64,000 bases of DNA from Epiperipatus broadwayi (taxonomy: Eukaryota; Onychophora; Udeonychophora; Euonychophora; Peripatidae): assembly GCA_028023455.1 (NCBI GenBank), contig JAQFVV010000111.1, positions 3,905,416 through 3,969,415 on the forward strand. Reading direction: 5' to 3'. Every line of letters starts with the position of its first letter. The first letter of the stretch is position 1. Positions 1 to 12,817 of the stretch are shown one piece after another. Under the pieces are notes generated by a model, which saw only the letters and a program-made list of their open reading frames with translations, ran no database searches and had not been told where the DNA came from. Position numbers and translations under genes: made by a program.

Positions 1-1467
1 GGCATTAAATTCTTGTATTACAAAGAGTTTGCCATAATAAAAGTTTTATGATTTTATATGTGTTTCTAAGTATATTTTTCTACTTCTTAATATAAAATGT
101 AAAAATAATTTTCTGTAGATAGTCAATAATAAGCAATTAGTACTAACATAATAAAATATAAATAAACAATAAATATTTATAAATCATCACATGATTTTTT
201 TTTACAAGATTTCATCTTACTCATTAGAGGTATGAATAAAAAAATATGGTGCTGAATAATCATATGTCTTCTACCGGAAGATCAACAATAAGACAAAAAA
301 AAAACAGTCAAAGTTAATTAAAAAATGTTTAGCTCTTTAAATTATTGCTTTAACACTGTACCAAAGTAAGAAAGCAATCTTAATAAATATTAAAAATAAA
401 TAATCACATAGTTGTTCTCATAAAAAATCATATGGTGTTAGAGCATTGGAAGTGATATAATTTATTCTAATCTTATGAATTGTAGAATTTGTTATTCAGT
501 AAATGCACTAATCTTTGCAAGAGATCAACTTCTTTAATTATAAATATTTGCAATGTTAAAGATTTTATGATTTTATATATGTCTTTAAATATAATAATTA
601 ATCTACTTTTTAATATAAAATAAAAATAATCTGTTTTATTTACTGCTGATAATGAATAACAAGTAAGTTAATTAATGAATAAAAAAATAAAAGTTATCTT
701 GTAGGAAGTAAAGAAAAACAGTAAAGCTTAAACCCTTATACATTTACCTCTTCAGAAAAATTGTGCTCTACTATTAGTGCATCCATTTGGGAAACATAAT
801 CTTAAAACATTATGTGGTGTTTAAGTCATGGAGGTGATGTAATTGGTGTCAATCTTAGGTGAGTTTGCCTTTCCACATATTAAATCAAGAGGAACACTAA
901 ATATTAAATAAATGTGATATATGTTTAAAAACAATAACAAAAAAAAATAATTTTCCCTTTGTAGCAATGAATACAAAACAATTACATTTAAATAATCAAG
1001 AAAATTTTACTAGTGCAGTGTCAAGCTGTAATTTTAATGAAAAATTATACAAACCTCTGAACATGGGAAATATTAGAATATTCAATTAGCTATGTTAACT
1101 GCTAGTAAACTCTTGATTCAAGTCAGAAAATAAGGATATTGAAAAGATAGGAATGGCCATCTTATCTCCATACTTAAATTCAGTTGTATAAGCCAATCTT
1201 AAGCATCTTGGAATGAGAGTGAATATATTAAATTATTCACTTTACTTATATTTCTTTTTTATAACCTATTACTTGACCTCTCTCTACCACATACAGTTGC
1301 TGCAATTTTGAGGGTCACATTAGCCATTTTTTATTTGCTCACTGTGTTTCTTTCTTCCTTAGATTCTTGTGCAAATGACCATAGCTTGGTCTTACCACTC
1401 ATAAGCTTTGCTTTCCCAATTGGTCCACTTGTGACATTATTCACAGCATTAATATTTATACCTATGT
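1..1467. other. AT-rich noncoding stretch
   Basis: There is no supported gene here; the DNA is A/T-dominated with short homopolymer runs. The last roughly 200 bases (about 1270-1467) lie directly downstream, on the minus strand, of the decayed gypsy protease at 1468-1800. They could be rotted pol sequence, but I could not align them to reverse transcriptase motifs. Confidence 0.5.
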
Positions 1468-2527
1468 TTAACTTATGAAACTAGTCTGCCCTATTAACGG
1501 ACTAATTTTTTCTTTTACTATGTATAAAAACAATTTTATTATCCTATTTTTATGCTTTATAGGCACTACAGCATGACACATCATACACAATCCACTTTCA
1601 CTGATATCTACAGATTTTATATTTGTCTGCCTAATTGAAATGTCAGTGCATTTTGCTTTAATCACTTTCCAGAATTTCTTTGAACACAATGAAATCTTCG
1701 ATCCACTACCAATTTCCATTTCAATATTTCTATTACACATTTCTACCTTTAACATAAATTTATTACTCAGACGTGCTCTCATATTATTTATGTTTACCAT
1801 ATCATCTGTTACATTTCATTTAAATCTATGTTATTTTGCCACAGATGACTGGATTTTGCCTTGCACAACTTTTTAAAGTGTCCTTTTACATTAGAATTAT
1901 GCACTTTTCTCCCAGAAACTTACACTGACTTTTTATGTGGTCTTTTTTACTGCAGCAGAAACAAATAACCAGATTCTTTTATTGATCTATTTTCCACACT
2001 TGTTATCAGTTTTATTTTTAAACAGGCTGCTTGTGCTAATATTATCTAGTAAGCTAACTCCTTTTTGATAGCTGACTCAAAGTTCAAATCTGTATCACAC
2101 AGCAGGTTTTTTCTCAGACCCTCATCAATCAGACCCTATAATAAATAATCGAGCAATATTTCATCCATATAGTTCCCATATCAACAATCTTTTGCTAGTT
2201 ATCTTAAAATTAAACTGTAACCTTTTTTAAATTCACCCTTTGCTTGTCTTCTGTTTCTTAGAGACAACCAGGCTAGGTATATTGATCGACTAGGGCTAAA
2301 GTGATCGGTCAACATTTTTACAATATCCTCATTCACTACTCTATTCATTATAGGTAACTCATAATACTTATTTACTATTGCAATTACTCTTCTGCTTGAT
2401 AGACATAACAATGTAGCTATTTTTTTCTTCTTATCCAGAATACTATTTCTAACTGGATAGCATAAAATGACTATTCCCCAGCACCCCCTACATCAAATTC
2501 GGTTATTGCCAGCTGCCCCAATGACAT
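1468..2527 (-). pseudogene. Decayed Ty3/gypsy gag-protease
   Basis: Read on the minus strand, this stretch follows the order of a Ty3/gypsy polyprotein start. A methionine at 2527 opens a segment ending EFDVGGAGE, typical of gypsy gag N-termini. The capsid-like part at 2411-2199 contains VVNEDIVKMLTDHFSPS. In the next frame comes LAKDC, then DEGLRKNLL, the familiar gag signature before the zinc knuckle. A knuckle-like GHFKKLCKAKS follows at about 1870-1930, with several cysteines lost. The segment 1800-1468 resembles a retropepsin: MEIGSGS stands where the catalytic DTGS motif should be (Asp replaced by Gly), and PLIG near its end matches the second hydrophobic-Gly motif. Several stops and frameshifts and the lost catalytic Asp make it nonfunctional. 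Assignment rests on motif recognition, not alignment. Confidence 0.75.
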
Positions 2528-5500
2528 TTTTTATTAAATTATATATATATTCATGAGAAGAAATCTTAGTTTATACTAAATTATTCTAAAACAAATATAT
2601 TCACATCTCTGAGACACTTATATATAAACACTTATAACAAATCTCTACTTTCACACCTGGTTCGAATGCGACTGTCAGACTGCATCAGTTTTGTTGTGTA
2701 TTCAGCTATGAAGCTAACTTCCAATAATTATCACAAATTCATTAATTACCCAAAACATTATTAAATAAGAATTAATATATTTATTTACATTATATATATA
2801 TATATATTGTAACCAAAATTAAAGTAGTCCAAAACATATATATAAAATATAACAAATTATGACAAATTATTATAACCATATAAAATCACTGAATACACTA
2901 TAATTCAATAAAATATAACTCATATACAACATAATCTTATCCACTTTCATTTCTGTTTGATTTAAGTATGTTTAAACAAATACTAAGTAATATGGTCTAG
3001 CACCCACTAGATTATCTAATCTAAACGTTATATCTGTAACCTTTTACATTATTAATCCCTTCTTTACTTTATTTATAATAAAATAAATTTTCTTTTAGCC
3101 ATATCACTATAACACTAATATTTATTAAATAAAACATCTTTAAACCAAAGTGGATATATTAGACATAAATCATTTCTCAGATCTTACATAACAAATTTTT
3201 CAATAGTTTTGTAAGTTTATAGCTCAGATTATATATAACTAATTTAGATGCAATTCACTCATCCTTCATAAATAGATGATGGATGTGTTATAATAATACT
3301 AAGAGATCACTAAATATTATAAAATCAATATTTATTTATCCTTTAAACAGTTAAACACTCATTAATTAAAATGTTGATGACGATATGATGATGATAATAA
3401 TAACAATAATGACAATTTCAACTACAGCTCTAGGACTAAGCCTAAACATAAAACTAAATTTTATAAAGAAATTCATAATTATTGCTTAATTTTACATATT
3501 TACTTATATCTTAAATAACTAATATTCAACCATTGATGATGATGAATAATCACACTTAACCAAGACTACACTTAATGAAATATATACCCTGTTTAATAAA
3601 ACAAACTAATATTTATTACTACATTTCTAACATATACATAAAAATTTCTAGATAATATGAAAATTGACATGAATAATAATAATAATAATTGGTTATATAA
3701 CAATCCTCAGATTAATTTTAAGTTCTTCCCCTTTCCCTTCAAATGTATTTTATTAAGTTACATCACATTAACCATATTTTCCTCCATGAGAAAAATATTT
3801 CAAGAAAAAAAAATATTATTGCTATTAGCACACATACTTTAAAATCCAACATGTAAATAGAATAATAAAAAAAATGTTAGTAGAATTAAGACAAGTTTTA
3901 AAACAATTTTAAATTATTTTCTCCCCCCTCTCTTCCAAGCGCTGAAATCTATACTGAACTTGAAACAAAATAATCTAATATTCTAATACTACTCATTATT
4001 TCACATTCACTCCCAATTATCCCATAACAACAAAATATTATTAAAAACCAAAATAATAATAATATATCAGTTAAAACTAAAATCATAACACCATAAAAAA
4101 TTTTTTACACATTAATATTTAAAATTAATAAACAAATAATTTTCATACATTCAAGATCAGTTAAAGCCAAAGTATTATTATAAGAATTTTTTTTAATCGA
4201 TCTAATAGTCTTTAAAAGTTCTTTAAATAAAATATACCACTTTATCTAAAATTTATAAGACTGATATTAAAGAAAATAGATATAAAACATATCCGATCTT
4301 TTTTGTAATTCCAAGGGTTCAAATTTTGTATAATGTCTATATTTCTCACTATTATTTCCTTTTCTGGGAACAACTCTTTCTTGAGTTAAACTATTTGATG
4401 ATGATGACTCTATTGATTATTTTTTAGTGATAATTTGAAATCATTATATTAAATTTTCTTCTCTTCCTTCAACATTAGAAAACAATTTTTCACATTTATA
4501 AATTTTCTTAGTTTAAAACAGTTTTAACAATTAATTGATTGATGATTAATATTTATCAGTAGATTATTTCATCTTCTTTAATCATAACTTTCTTCCTTCT
4601 ATTAAAAACATCTTATTTATCTGGTCAGTAAATTGAATATTATTTTGACACATCTTTTCTTTCCTATTGATCACTTCCTCCAGATGTTCCAAATGGGAAT
4701 AATATAATTTTTCCGCCATTTCTTATATTTTCAACATTCAAATTTGATAGTTTAAAATCTGAATCAATCACAATAATAATCTTAATAATAATTCAAAACA
4801 CTTTTTATATCCAATTTTTAGCTAACTTAACCAATCAGAGAAACACTTCTATTTTACAAATTTGTTTTAATTAGATCTCTAATTTATTTTCAACCAAATA
4901 TTTTTTAACTGAAAATTTAATCCTTTTTCGACACTTTTGTTTTAAAAAAAATAACCAATTCTTATTTCTTTTTTTTTTTTCTTTTCTTTAACACCAGTAA
5001 CACTCAAATCTTGCTCCTTCTTTAGATCTCGATAAACAATTTCAAAAATTATATTCTGACCCATATAACTCCAAAGAAAAACAATTATTTACAAAAAAAT
5101 CTACAAGATTATATCTGATTAAACAGATTTCCTCTTTTAACAAACAATTTACAAAAAAAATAATTTGACAGATTTAATACTTCCTTTTCTTTCAATATTT
5201 AGGAAATGTAAAATTTTGTATGTAATGTACACACATCCTTCATTCTTTCAAATCATTCATAAACTAACCTTAAATAATAAATTGTAGCTTAGTAATTATA
5301 ACCCAATTATTTAATTAAACTAACTTTAAATCCCACTTATAATTAAAGAAACAAAATAAAATATAGAATAAAATATTAGAATTGATCACATAGTAGTTTA
5401 AAGAAAGTAAAATTTTAATATTTGATATATAAAACAATTAAATAATTTACACATACATTGCCTATATGTACATTATAACTTTGCTTTTAAAGAAAATTAA

Positions 5501-6416
5501 ATATTAAATAGTTTAAAGTGATACCTTTCTATCAACACACAAACAAATAAACAATAATTGTTGTCACTCTTTCGTTTAAAGCTTTTAGAATTGGCCTTGT
5601 AGGGTTTGAACTTGAGCTACACTTCTTTTATGATTATATAAAAAGTGAGAGATTTTTGTTTACCTTTTCCACACTACTAAAATTTGCGGACAAATTGTAA
5701 CACAAAAAACACACACACCAATAATATTTAACTAAATAGTGTTCATTAGTTCCTTTACATACATTAACAATTAGTCCCTTGATTTAAATTTCTCAATTTT
5801 CAATGCTATAATTGCCACCAAGAAAACAAATATTGCCACTGCAATAGTACTGGACCTAAATGAATACTAAAAGTTTATACTCGCAGTACTTAAAACACAA
5901 TCCTCATTGGGCCTTCTCAGGTGTGCACAAATAATAAAAGACCTATGAGGTCTACAAACATTTCCCCATGACAGCTATCTTTCACCTTCAGAGGCACAGC
6001 CTCTGGGAGACTTCCATCATTCAGAAAAGTAGGGCCACTTCTCTCTCAGATTTTCTGAAAAGTCCTTATGACAGCAACAATGTCAGCATGAGATGAGTGG
6101 AGAAAAGCTGATGACTGTGCTCTTTTGGTGCACACCCTACTTATACTGTTTGTTCCTTGCTTGAATTCATTGATAAATTTAGATCATTCCAATGTAAAAG
6201 TAAATCCATTTGGCTAATGCATTTTTACAATGATGGTAAGGACCCGGCTTCTAATTACGATCATTCACATTCCACAGTAATTAGCTTTAAATATTTATTC
6301 CATTTGTTTTCTACTAAAATAGTTTAATAGTTCGATTTTAACAATACAGTTTTCCTGGTATTTTAAATCCATGAGTTATATCCAGCCTTGAAAATAGTCA
6401 TTTGCCATTATGTTTT
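2528..6416. other. AT-rich noncoding stretch with simple repeats
   Basis: I see no gene over 3.9 kb. It holds short simple repeats: (TA)n near 2790-2807, GAT/AAT-rich stretches near 3370-3415 and 3530-3550, and AAT runs near 3672-3690. A slightly GC-richer patch at about 5890-6160 has no open frame and no motif I recognise. The small open frames here are composition-driven. Confidence 0.5.
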
Positions 6417-6510
6417 GGCAGCCGAGAGGTCAGCGCAGCCGCCTTGCGAGCAAGCAGTTGCTTGCAGACTGTTGTCGCGGGTTCGCTTCCCGGCTGATGC
6501 TTTGACATAT
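6417..6510 (+). repeat. tRNA-like element (SINE head) 1
   Basis: A GC-rich island in AT-rich DNA. It contains GAGAGGTCAGCGCAG (A-box-like) and, about 50 bases on, GGGTTCGCTTCCC, a T-arm-like stem and loop with the pol III B-box core except that conserved A58 is C. It ends with the tail TTTGACATAT, shared with the other two tRNA-like units at 6530 and 8038. The centre has long self-complementary TTGC/GCAA runs, so it does not fold as a standard tRNA. Probably a tRNA-derived SINE or tRNA pseudogene. Confidence 0.6.
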
Positions 6511-6529
6511 GGAAAACTATTTTTGTCAA

Positions 6530-6612
6530 GAGTTGGTGACTGAGTGGTTAGCACAGCGCCTTACAAGCAATTATCCCGGGATTCGCTTCCCGCCTACGCT
6601 TTGACACATAAA
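6530..6612 (+). repeat. tRNA-like element (SINE head) 2
   Basis: This tRNA-Gly-related unit lies only about 20 bases after the first. It has TTGGTGACTGAGTGGTTAGC (A box and D-arm), an anticodon-arm remnant, and GGGATTCGCTTCCCG (T-arm with C instead of A58). The tail TTTGACACAT is followed by an A-run, as expected of a retroposed pol III transcript. The anticodon arm is degenerate, so it is not a working tRNA. Confidence 0.65.
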
Positions 6613-8037
6613 AAAAAAAAAGGTACAATCTTTATTTGGTTAAGTTTAATTTATCTGCAAACCAATATTTCTTCGGTGAATTAGACTTAAACTTAAATTA
6701 TCAAAATAAAATTTCCTTTATTTTATAAAATTTATTTTTCACTCCTTTTTTAAAAAAACTTACATATCTATTTATATTTACGTTTCCATTAATTATTAGC
6801 GAACTTTTTATTGCTTTTTAAACTAGATATGTATTTACATTTTATTACTGTTTTTTTCTCTGAAGTAAAACTTAGCTTTATAACTTGTAGCTCTCGAGTT
6901 ACTAAAGCCAAATATATTTTCTACAAAATATAGCAGATGGATTATAAATATAAATATTTTAATAACTTTTTTATATAATAGCTTTGAATAGGTTTAAATT
7001 TTATTGCGTCTTTATTGCATTAAAACATTTTAAGAACACTCGTTTTATTTTTATGTTAAAATGATTAAAGAAATAAAAAAATGTTATTTTCTGAAATAAA
7101 CCATGTTATATGATGAACTAATACATATTTGGTAAATTATTTATTAAATAATCAATTGAAAAGCAGCTAAGAAATATATCTGCTTAAAAAAGTAAAAAAT
7201 AATAAGCTTCTTTCGTAATATATGTTTAAGATGGTTCATGCAATACAGTTTTAAAAGGGATAATATTTGGTTTAAAAAATAAAACCTCACATCTTTGAGC
7301 ATTTTCTTTTTTTCAAAGATAGAAGTCCATTTGTAGTTGAAACTGAATGTATATTATTTCCTAATTTATGAAATACCAAAAATTTATATATAAAAGCCAT
7401 TATTATTGGAAAATTTACATCCTTTCCTTGACTTTTATATATATGAAAGGTTGGCTTTTGTTTTAAAATAAATAAGTAAAAAAACAGACAAAATATATTT
7501 TAGTTTTTTTAAGTTAAGGCAACAACTTAACTATTTGTTATCTTAAATATAGATATAAATTATCAGTAATGACAGGGTAATAATTCAAAGTCGTGGTTAA
7601 TCTCCAAAGAAGAATGCAATGTCCTATTTAATTGGTTAATTATTGTAGAAAATTGCAATGCCGTGTTAAGAATCAAAAGATCTTCTTACCACCAGACAGT
7701 ATGATTAAACAAAATAACAGTTGTTTTGTTTTTTGTGGAAAACATTCGTTAGAAAGAAAGTATTATCTAACATTCTATATACATAAAATCAAATTTGTAC
7801 TACATTTGAGCAAAAACAAACTTCTGTTGCTACGTTAATTAAGTGAAAAAAATTCATGTAATTCATGTAAATTTTATTATTAAGTAGATTTGTTAAACTG
7901 TTATTCTATCAATTATTTTTAACAATTCTTTTGTCAATTATCATTACAAAATATAATTTCTAAAAATAAAGGGATCATTTCTTTAATCTTTTGATTTTTC
8001 ACTGACAAGGTATTTTAATTATATATAAACATATCAA
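6613..8037. other. AT-rich noncoding stretch
   Basis: No gene or structured repeat recognised. The 68-codon frame at 7632-7838 has a composition expected of random AT-rich DNA and no domain I recognise. Confidence 0.45.
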
Positions 8038-8109
8038 GCGTTAGTAGCCTAGCGCTTAGCATAGCTGCCTTCCAAGCAGCTGGTCCGGGTTCGCTTCCCG
8101 GTCAACGCA
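8038..8109 (+). pseudogene. tRNA-Gly(UCC)-like sequence, probable pseudogene or SINE
   Basis: 72 nt strongly resembling metazoan tRNA-Gly(UCC). The anticodon stem-loop GCTGC-CTTCCAA-GCAGC is perfect with anticodon TCC, and the T-stem CCGGG/CCCGG is perfect. The acceptor GCGTTAG against TCAACGC has one mismatch and one wobble. Two features argue against function: the D-stem pairing is broken (GCCT opposite ATAG), and the T-loop reads TTCGCTT, with C at position 58 where an A is nearly universal. The downstream TTTGACATAT tail is shared with the units at 6417 and 6530, so this looks like one member of a retroposed family. Confidence 0.7.
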
Positions 8110-8560
8110 TTTGACATATGAATATGTATATGAACATTTATGCCTTAATCTATTTAAATTTTTTTATATTGTTCTATTCTTAATATATAGATTCATATAT
8201 AGATATAAATAGATTTTAGATAACTATAATAGATAAAAGTATGAAACAGAACAGGTTATATATTTCTGACATATCTATTGATTTTTTTATCTAGGCAGGA
8301 AAGCAAAAAAATATCCTCAGGTATGCCTGCTTCCAAGAGCAAATTTTATTCTTCTCTGAAGCTATCTACTATATGGTGAATAATCAATAAACACCAGATG
8401 GTATGATTATGCAACTAAATTTTCTTGAATATAAGATGTTAGTATATATTTTTGATGTTTAAGCTATTAATTTGCATAATATAAAAGTTAAGTATGGCTT
8501 AATGAAACATAATATCATTATTTCAACTTTAAATCCTAAATTATCACAAAGTCACAAACC

Positions 8561-9044
8561 AGAATCAGATATGAAAATGTGGATATTATAGCACTATACA
8601 ATTTGATATCCATTGATTCCGCAGACTAATAAATAGATAGTTATATTTTAGAATAAAGAGAAATTGCTGCATACTTATGTTTTCAATACAGGTACATTTA
8701 GTTGGAAATTATTTGTGATAATATTTTTTCAACAGCTGTTATTTTTATCTTTAATTAACTTTAAATATATTTTTATTATTAAAAAAACTTTATTTTATTG
8801 TAATTATTATTAAACTCTCATTTTAAACTTAATGATAGTGTGTTTTGAAATACATTCTAAAGTTTTTTTAATTATAAAAATATAATTTAAGGTTAATTAA
8901 AGATAAAAATAACAGCAGTTGAAAAACATTATCCCAAATAACTTCCAACTAAATGGAATATTACTATAAACACGAGTATGTAGCAGCAATCAATAAACTA
9001 ATTTTAGAAAATGGTTGTGTTTTGAAATTGTCATATCTGACTCT
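8561..9044. repeat. Foldback (MITE-like) element
   Basis: Long imperfect inverted repeat. The inner arms start CATTTAGTTGG at 8695 and end CCAACTAAATG at 8955; each runs about 100 bases inward, sharing GATAAT, CAACAGCTGTTATT / AATAACAGCAGTTG, TTAATTAA and AAACTTTA blocks. Outside them a weaker inverted layer pairs AGAATCAGATATGA (8561) with TCATATCTGACTCT (9031). There is no coding capacity. Probably a non-autonomous DNA transposon inside an older palindrome; I cannot assign a superfamily and see no clear target duplication. Confidence 0.7.
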
Positions 9045-11486
9045 GCCTTCAGAAGTGGACTATTCCAGATTTCTTGCATGATTGGCTAGCACCCAGTTGC
9101 TATCCAATTGGATTAAAACCTTCACTGGAGTTCACGCACTGAATCCACATGTTTCCAGTAAGATATAAGATCTTCCTTTAAATAGTCAGCCTTTTGGAGG
9201 CAAGGCAGAGAGAACAATTACTTCTGTTAACCTGAATGACAGAATGTGCTCTCCATTAAACCTTCTGCCATCAACAAAGGTATTTATCATTATTGAGATG
9301 TCCACACAGTGAGGCAAGTTCAGTTGCAGACTGGAAATTGCTACGTCTGAACCAGAGCTGACTTGAGGCAAGCTAACTACATAGCTGGAAGAGTCTTACC
9401 AGAACTCACGATGCAGGCTAATTATTAGCTGGAAGTGAGTTTCATACTCTGCACGACTATCTCAGCATTGAAGTCTATCAACTATATTTGTTCATTTATT
9501 AAGTAATGTGTGTATATATTTTGTACTAATAAATTGTACATGTTGGTTTGGAAATGAACCTGCAAGCCTAACTAAACACAACAGAAATAGATTCTAATTA
9601 TCAACTACTGTGTTAAAAACAAATATTTTTAATAATATATAATATCTCATTATAGATTGCAATTATTGGCTTTTTCAAAAAATAATAAATCACATATACA
9701 AACAAAATTATTATTATTATTTTTTTACAATTTTATTTTACATTTAAGATGCACATGCATATATGTGTGCATATCTTATAATTGCACCAGTTATTTGAAA
9801 ATTTTGGCATATATTATTTCACTTGAAACCAAATGTCATGAATATGGTAGGATAATTGAATATATAAAAAATATAGAAAGTTATAAATAAAAATAAACAA
9901 ATATGGCCCAGAATTTACTACATTTATCAGATTGAAATATGTTTACTTATAGGTATGTAATCTAACTAAAATAACAAAAATCTAACATTAAATTATTATT
10001 TGCAAAGGTCTATGAGCATATTCAGCACTTTATAAAGAGAGAATTTTTAATACTGTTTTAGACACTCACTAACTTTCAGGTAATTTACATTGTCCAAACT
10101 GGCTGACGGTATTGATTAAACAACAGCCTTTCTCATAGCTGAAAATTATAAAATAAAAAAAATAATTAGGATAATTATGCTGAACGTATAGTTTGTTAGT
10201 AGAATATTGTTGAAAAATTATTGATATAAATTGATTATTTGGAGCTGATTTTTTAAATAAAACTTAAACAATATTTAGATACCAGTAAGGTCTACTAATC
10301 TTAGGAAGTGAGTGCTAACTGTGAATAACCAATCATCAATACTTAATGTTAATCTTCAGTCATTTAAATTAGCATGTCTTATAATAACTATGATAGAAAG
10401 AATGAGTGTTTGAGTGGCCATATCCCCACTCTTAATTATACATATAGAAATTTTGATTTCAGTTGCCTTTTTCATTTTTTTAAATTGTGGCTGCAGCTTA
10501 TAATGACAAATGTTTTTGCTACAAATATGTCATAGAATATGTTGAGAGGAGATGCAATAAAGGTTTTAGTATATAATATAGTGATTAAAATTTTAATGAA
10601 ATATTAAAGAAAACATACAATTGAGATTATATTATGATTTTTTTTAATTGTAAAATATTTTTTAATGATTTGATCTAATGAATAGAACTACAATTTTTTT
10701 TGCATCTTAATGAGCACTTATCTGGTGGATTTTATCTGAATAAGTTTTGATTGTTTGTAAAATTCATAATAATCTATTCATTGCACAATATTAAATGCTA
10801 AAATTAAAATTAATATTATAAATAATAATATTTAATTTTACTAGGTCATGTGATCTTTTGTGAACTATCCTAAGTAATATTTACAATAGAAAGAACAATG
10901 ATAAGTCATTAAAATTGATAAAAATAAGTACTAATGAGAAAGCATATTAAATTAGACCTAGACTTGATGTGCTATAATGTAAGCAGTAGTTATATGCAAC
11001 TATCATTTAGGCAATATAGTTGTGGAGATTTAGGTGAATTGTGGATTAATTTTAGATCTGAATATTTTATGCTTTAATTTTTTACCATTGGTAAGTTTAG
11101 AGTTTTAATGAATTAATTTTATACTGTGCTTACATTTTAAAGCTATCATTTGAGACTAATTAAATTGTCTATGAGCTTTACTTTTTATCAGATGTAATAA
11201 GGCATAAAAAAATTTATTCTGCAACAGGTGAAAAAAATCTTAATAAAGATAAAATTTACTGAAGTGTTTTTTGTTTTACACCTTATTGATTTTAATCAAA
11301 GAATGACAACAATAATGTTTTTGTGGGTGTAGGCACGATGTCCCAATGCAAAGTGCTATGTAAAATTATAGAAAAATTTTAAAAATTAATTTATTCTGTA
11401 TACATTTTATGAATATTAGATGAGAAGGTGTAGAATAAATAGAATCAAACCAAGTTCATTGTTAGTTTGAAATATTTTTTTTTTAC
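9045..11486. other. Noncoding; one GC-richer block of unknown origin
   Basis: About 9050-9480 is GC-richer than its surroundings and holds a 61-codon minus-strand frame (9186-9371) with balanced amino-acid use. I recognise no domain; it could be an old exon or repeat. The rest is AT-rich with no supported feature. Confidence 0.4.
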
Positions 11487-11876
11487 TTATTCATGAATTA
11501 TAGTTTCTGTCTGCCTTTTCCAGTGAGCAAATATTATATACACATTAAACAATAGACTGTTACTAAGATTAAAAAATAAATCATTGCTATATTTTATTAA
11601 GGTATTTGCAAAGTCTGTTAATATTACTGAGCCAGCCTCTACATCAGATTGCCCAGAATATATAAAAGGATCATATATATTAGCTTTCTCAGTTCTTATC
11701 AATATGACAAATCTGATAAGTGATGTATCATGCTGGATGAACTTCAAATCTAACCCATATATAAAGATATACTTCTTCAATATGGCTAAACTATAAATAT
11801 TGCAATCTAGAGTCAATTTATGTTTAATCATCAATATAGGATAAAAATAAATAAATGCTGATTTAATATCAAACAC
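11487..11876 (-). other. Unassigned 129-codon open frame
   Basis: This is an unusually long open frame for DNA this AT-rich and matches none of the repeats in the window. It begins FDIKSAF after the methionine, superficially like a reverse transcriptase motif, but no other RT motif follows, so I do not assign it. The middle (SGQSDVEAGSVILTDFANT) is less AT-driven than the rest. It could be a single exon, a TE relic or chance. No promoter, splice signal or neighbouring gene helps. Confidence 0.2.
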
Positions 11877-12696
11877 TCTTAATATAATTATGACAAAAAT
11901 ATAAAATAAACATTTTACATCTGCATTTGAAGTTCTTATAGAAATGAAAAATATATTGCAATAATATTCAAGGTAAACTTCAAATCAAACTTTTGAAGTT
12001 TAATGTTTGTCATATTTAAGAAGACCATTTTACTCTGATACTGGGTTGTAGTTTGCTTTGACTAATATCAACAGATGTGCCTTCATAGTAGTAAGGGTAG
12101 TTTACAATCTGATTGAGTCCAGACTGTGTTTACTCACACCACCAAATTAAACTCATTTAAAATGTAAGATTAGCTAATAGGGTGGATGAGCATGCATCAT
12201 TTTATAGGGTAAACACACACACACACCACTCACTCACACACACACATATATATATATATATACGCAACAAACATTTATTTTATTAAATACTATATTAAAT
12301 AAATAGCACAATAGACTAATTTCCCCTATTTAATAAAAGGATAAAAATCCTAGTTAAAGAAATCACAAATATATATGTATATCAATAATGAATTAAATGT
12401 TAATGTACTTTACATCACGATAAAAGACTTAGACTCGGTAAACATAGTGATGACCTAATGTCAAACTAGTCACTAGGTAACCACAGGGAGAAAGTGAAAG
12501 CAGAATTCTATTACAAAATTTTATTTTTACTTACAATCAATATAATAATGCAACAATAGACAAATACAGCAATGGAAAAGTAAATAAAAATGCAAGCATA
12601 CTAAACAACAGAAAGTAAACTCAGTATAAAAGCAAACCCAGTTCATTTCTGTCATCTTTTATTATTCTTAAAATGATATAATAGCTGTATAAGATC
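11877..12696. other. Noncoding with (CA)n/(TA)n tract
   Basis: No gene is seen. A compound microsatellite of CA-type repeats running into (TA)n lies at about 12213-12263. Confidence 0.5.
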
Positions 12697-12817
12697 AACA
12701 TCTCAAAATCGAATGTTCAAATCCAAGAGAATATGAATGACATTCGAACATTTCAACATCTCAAAATTGAATGTTCGAATCCAAGATAATATGCATGACT
12801 GATTTGAACATTTCAAA
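12697..12817. repeat. 58-bp tandem duplication
   Basis: Two adjacent units start AACATCTCAAAAT at 12697 and 12755, each continuing with a GAATGTTC(G/A)AATCCAAGA block and closing with a GAACATTTCAA block. Units differ at a few positions. No function is apparent. Confidence 0.8.

Noticed and set aside
2655-2675. GGTTCGAATGC, a B-box-like string
   Set aside because: No A box at the right distance and no tRNA fold around it.
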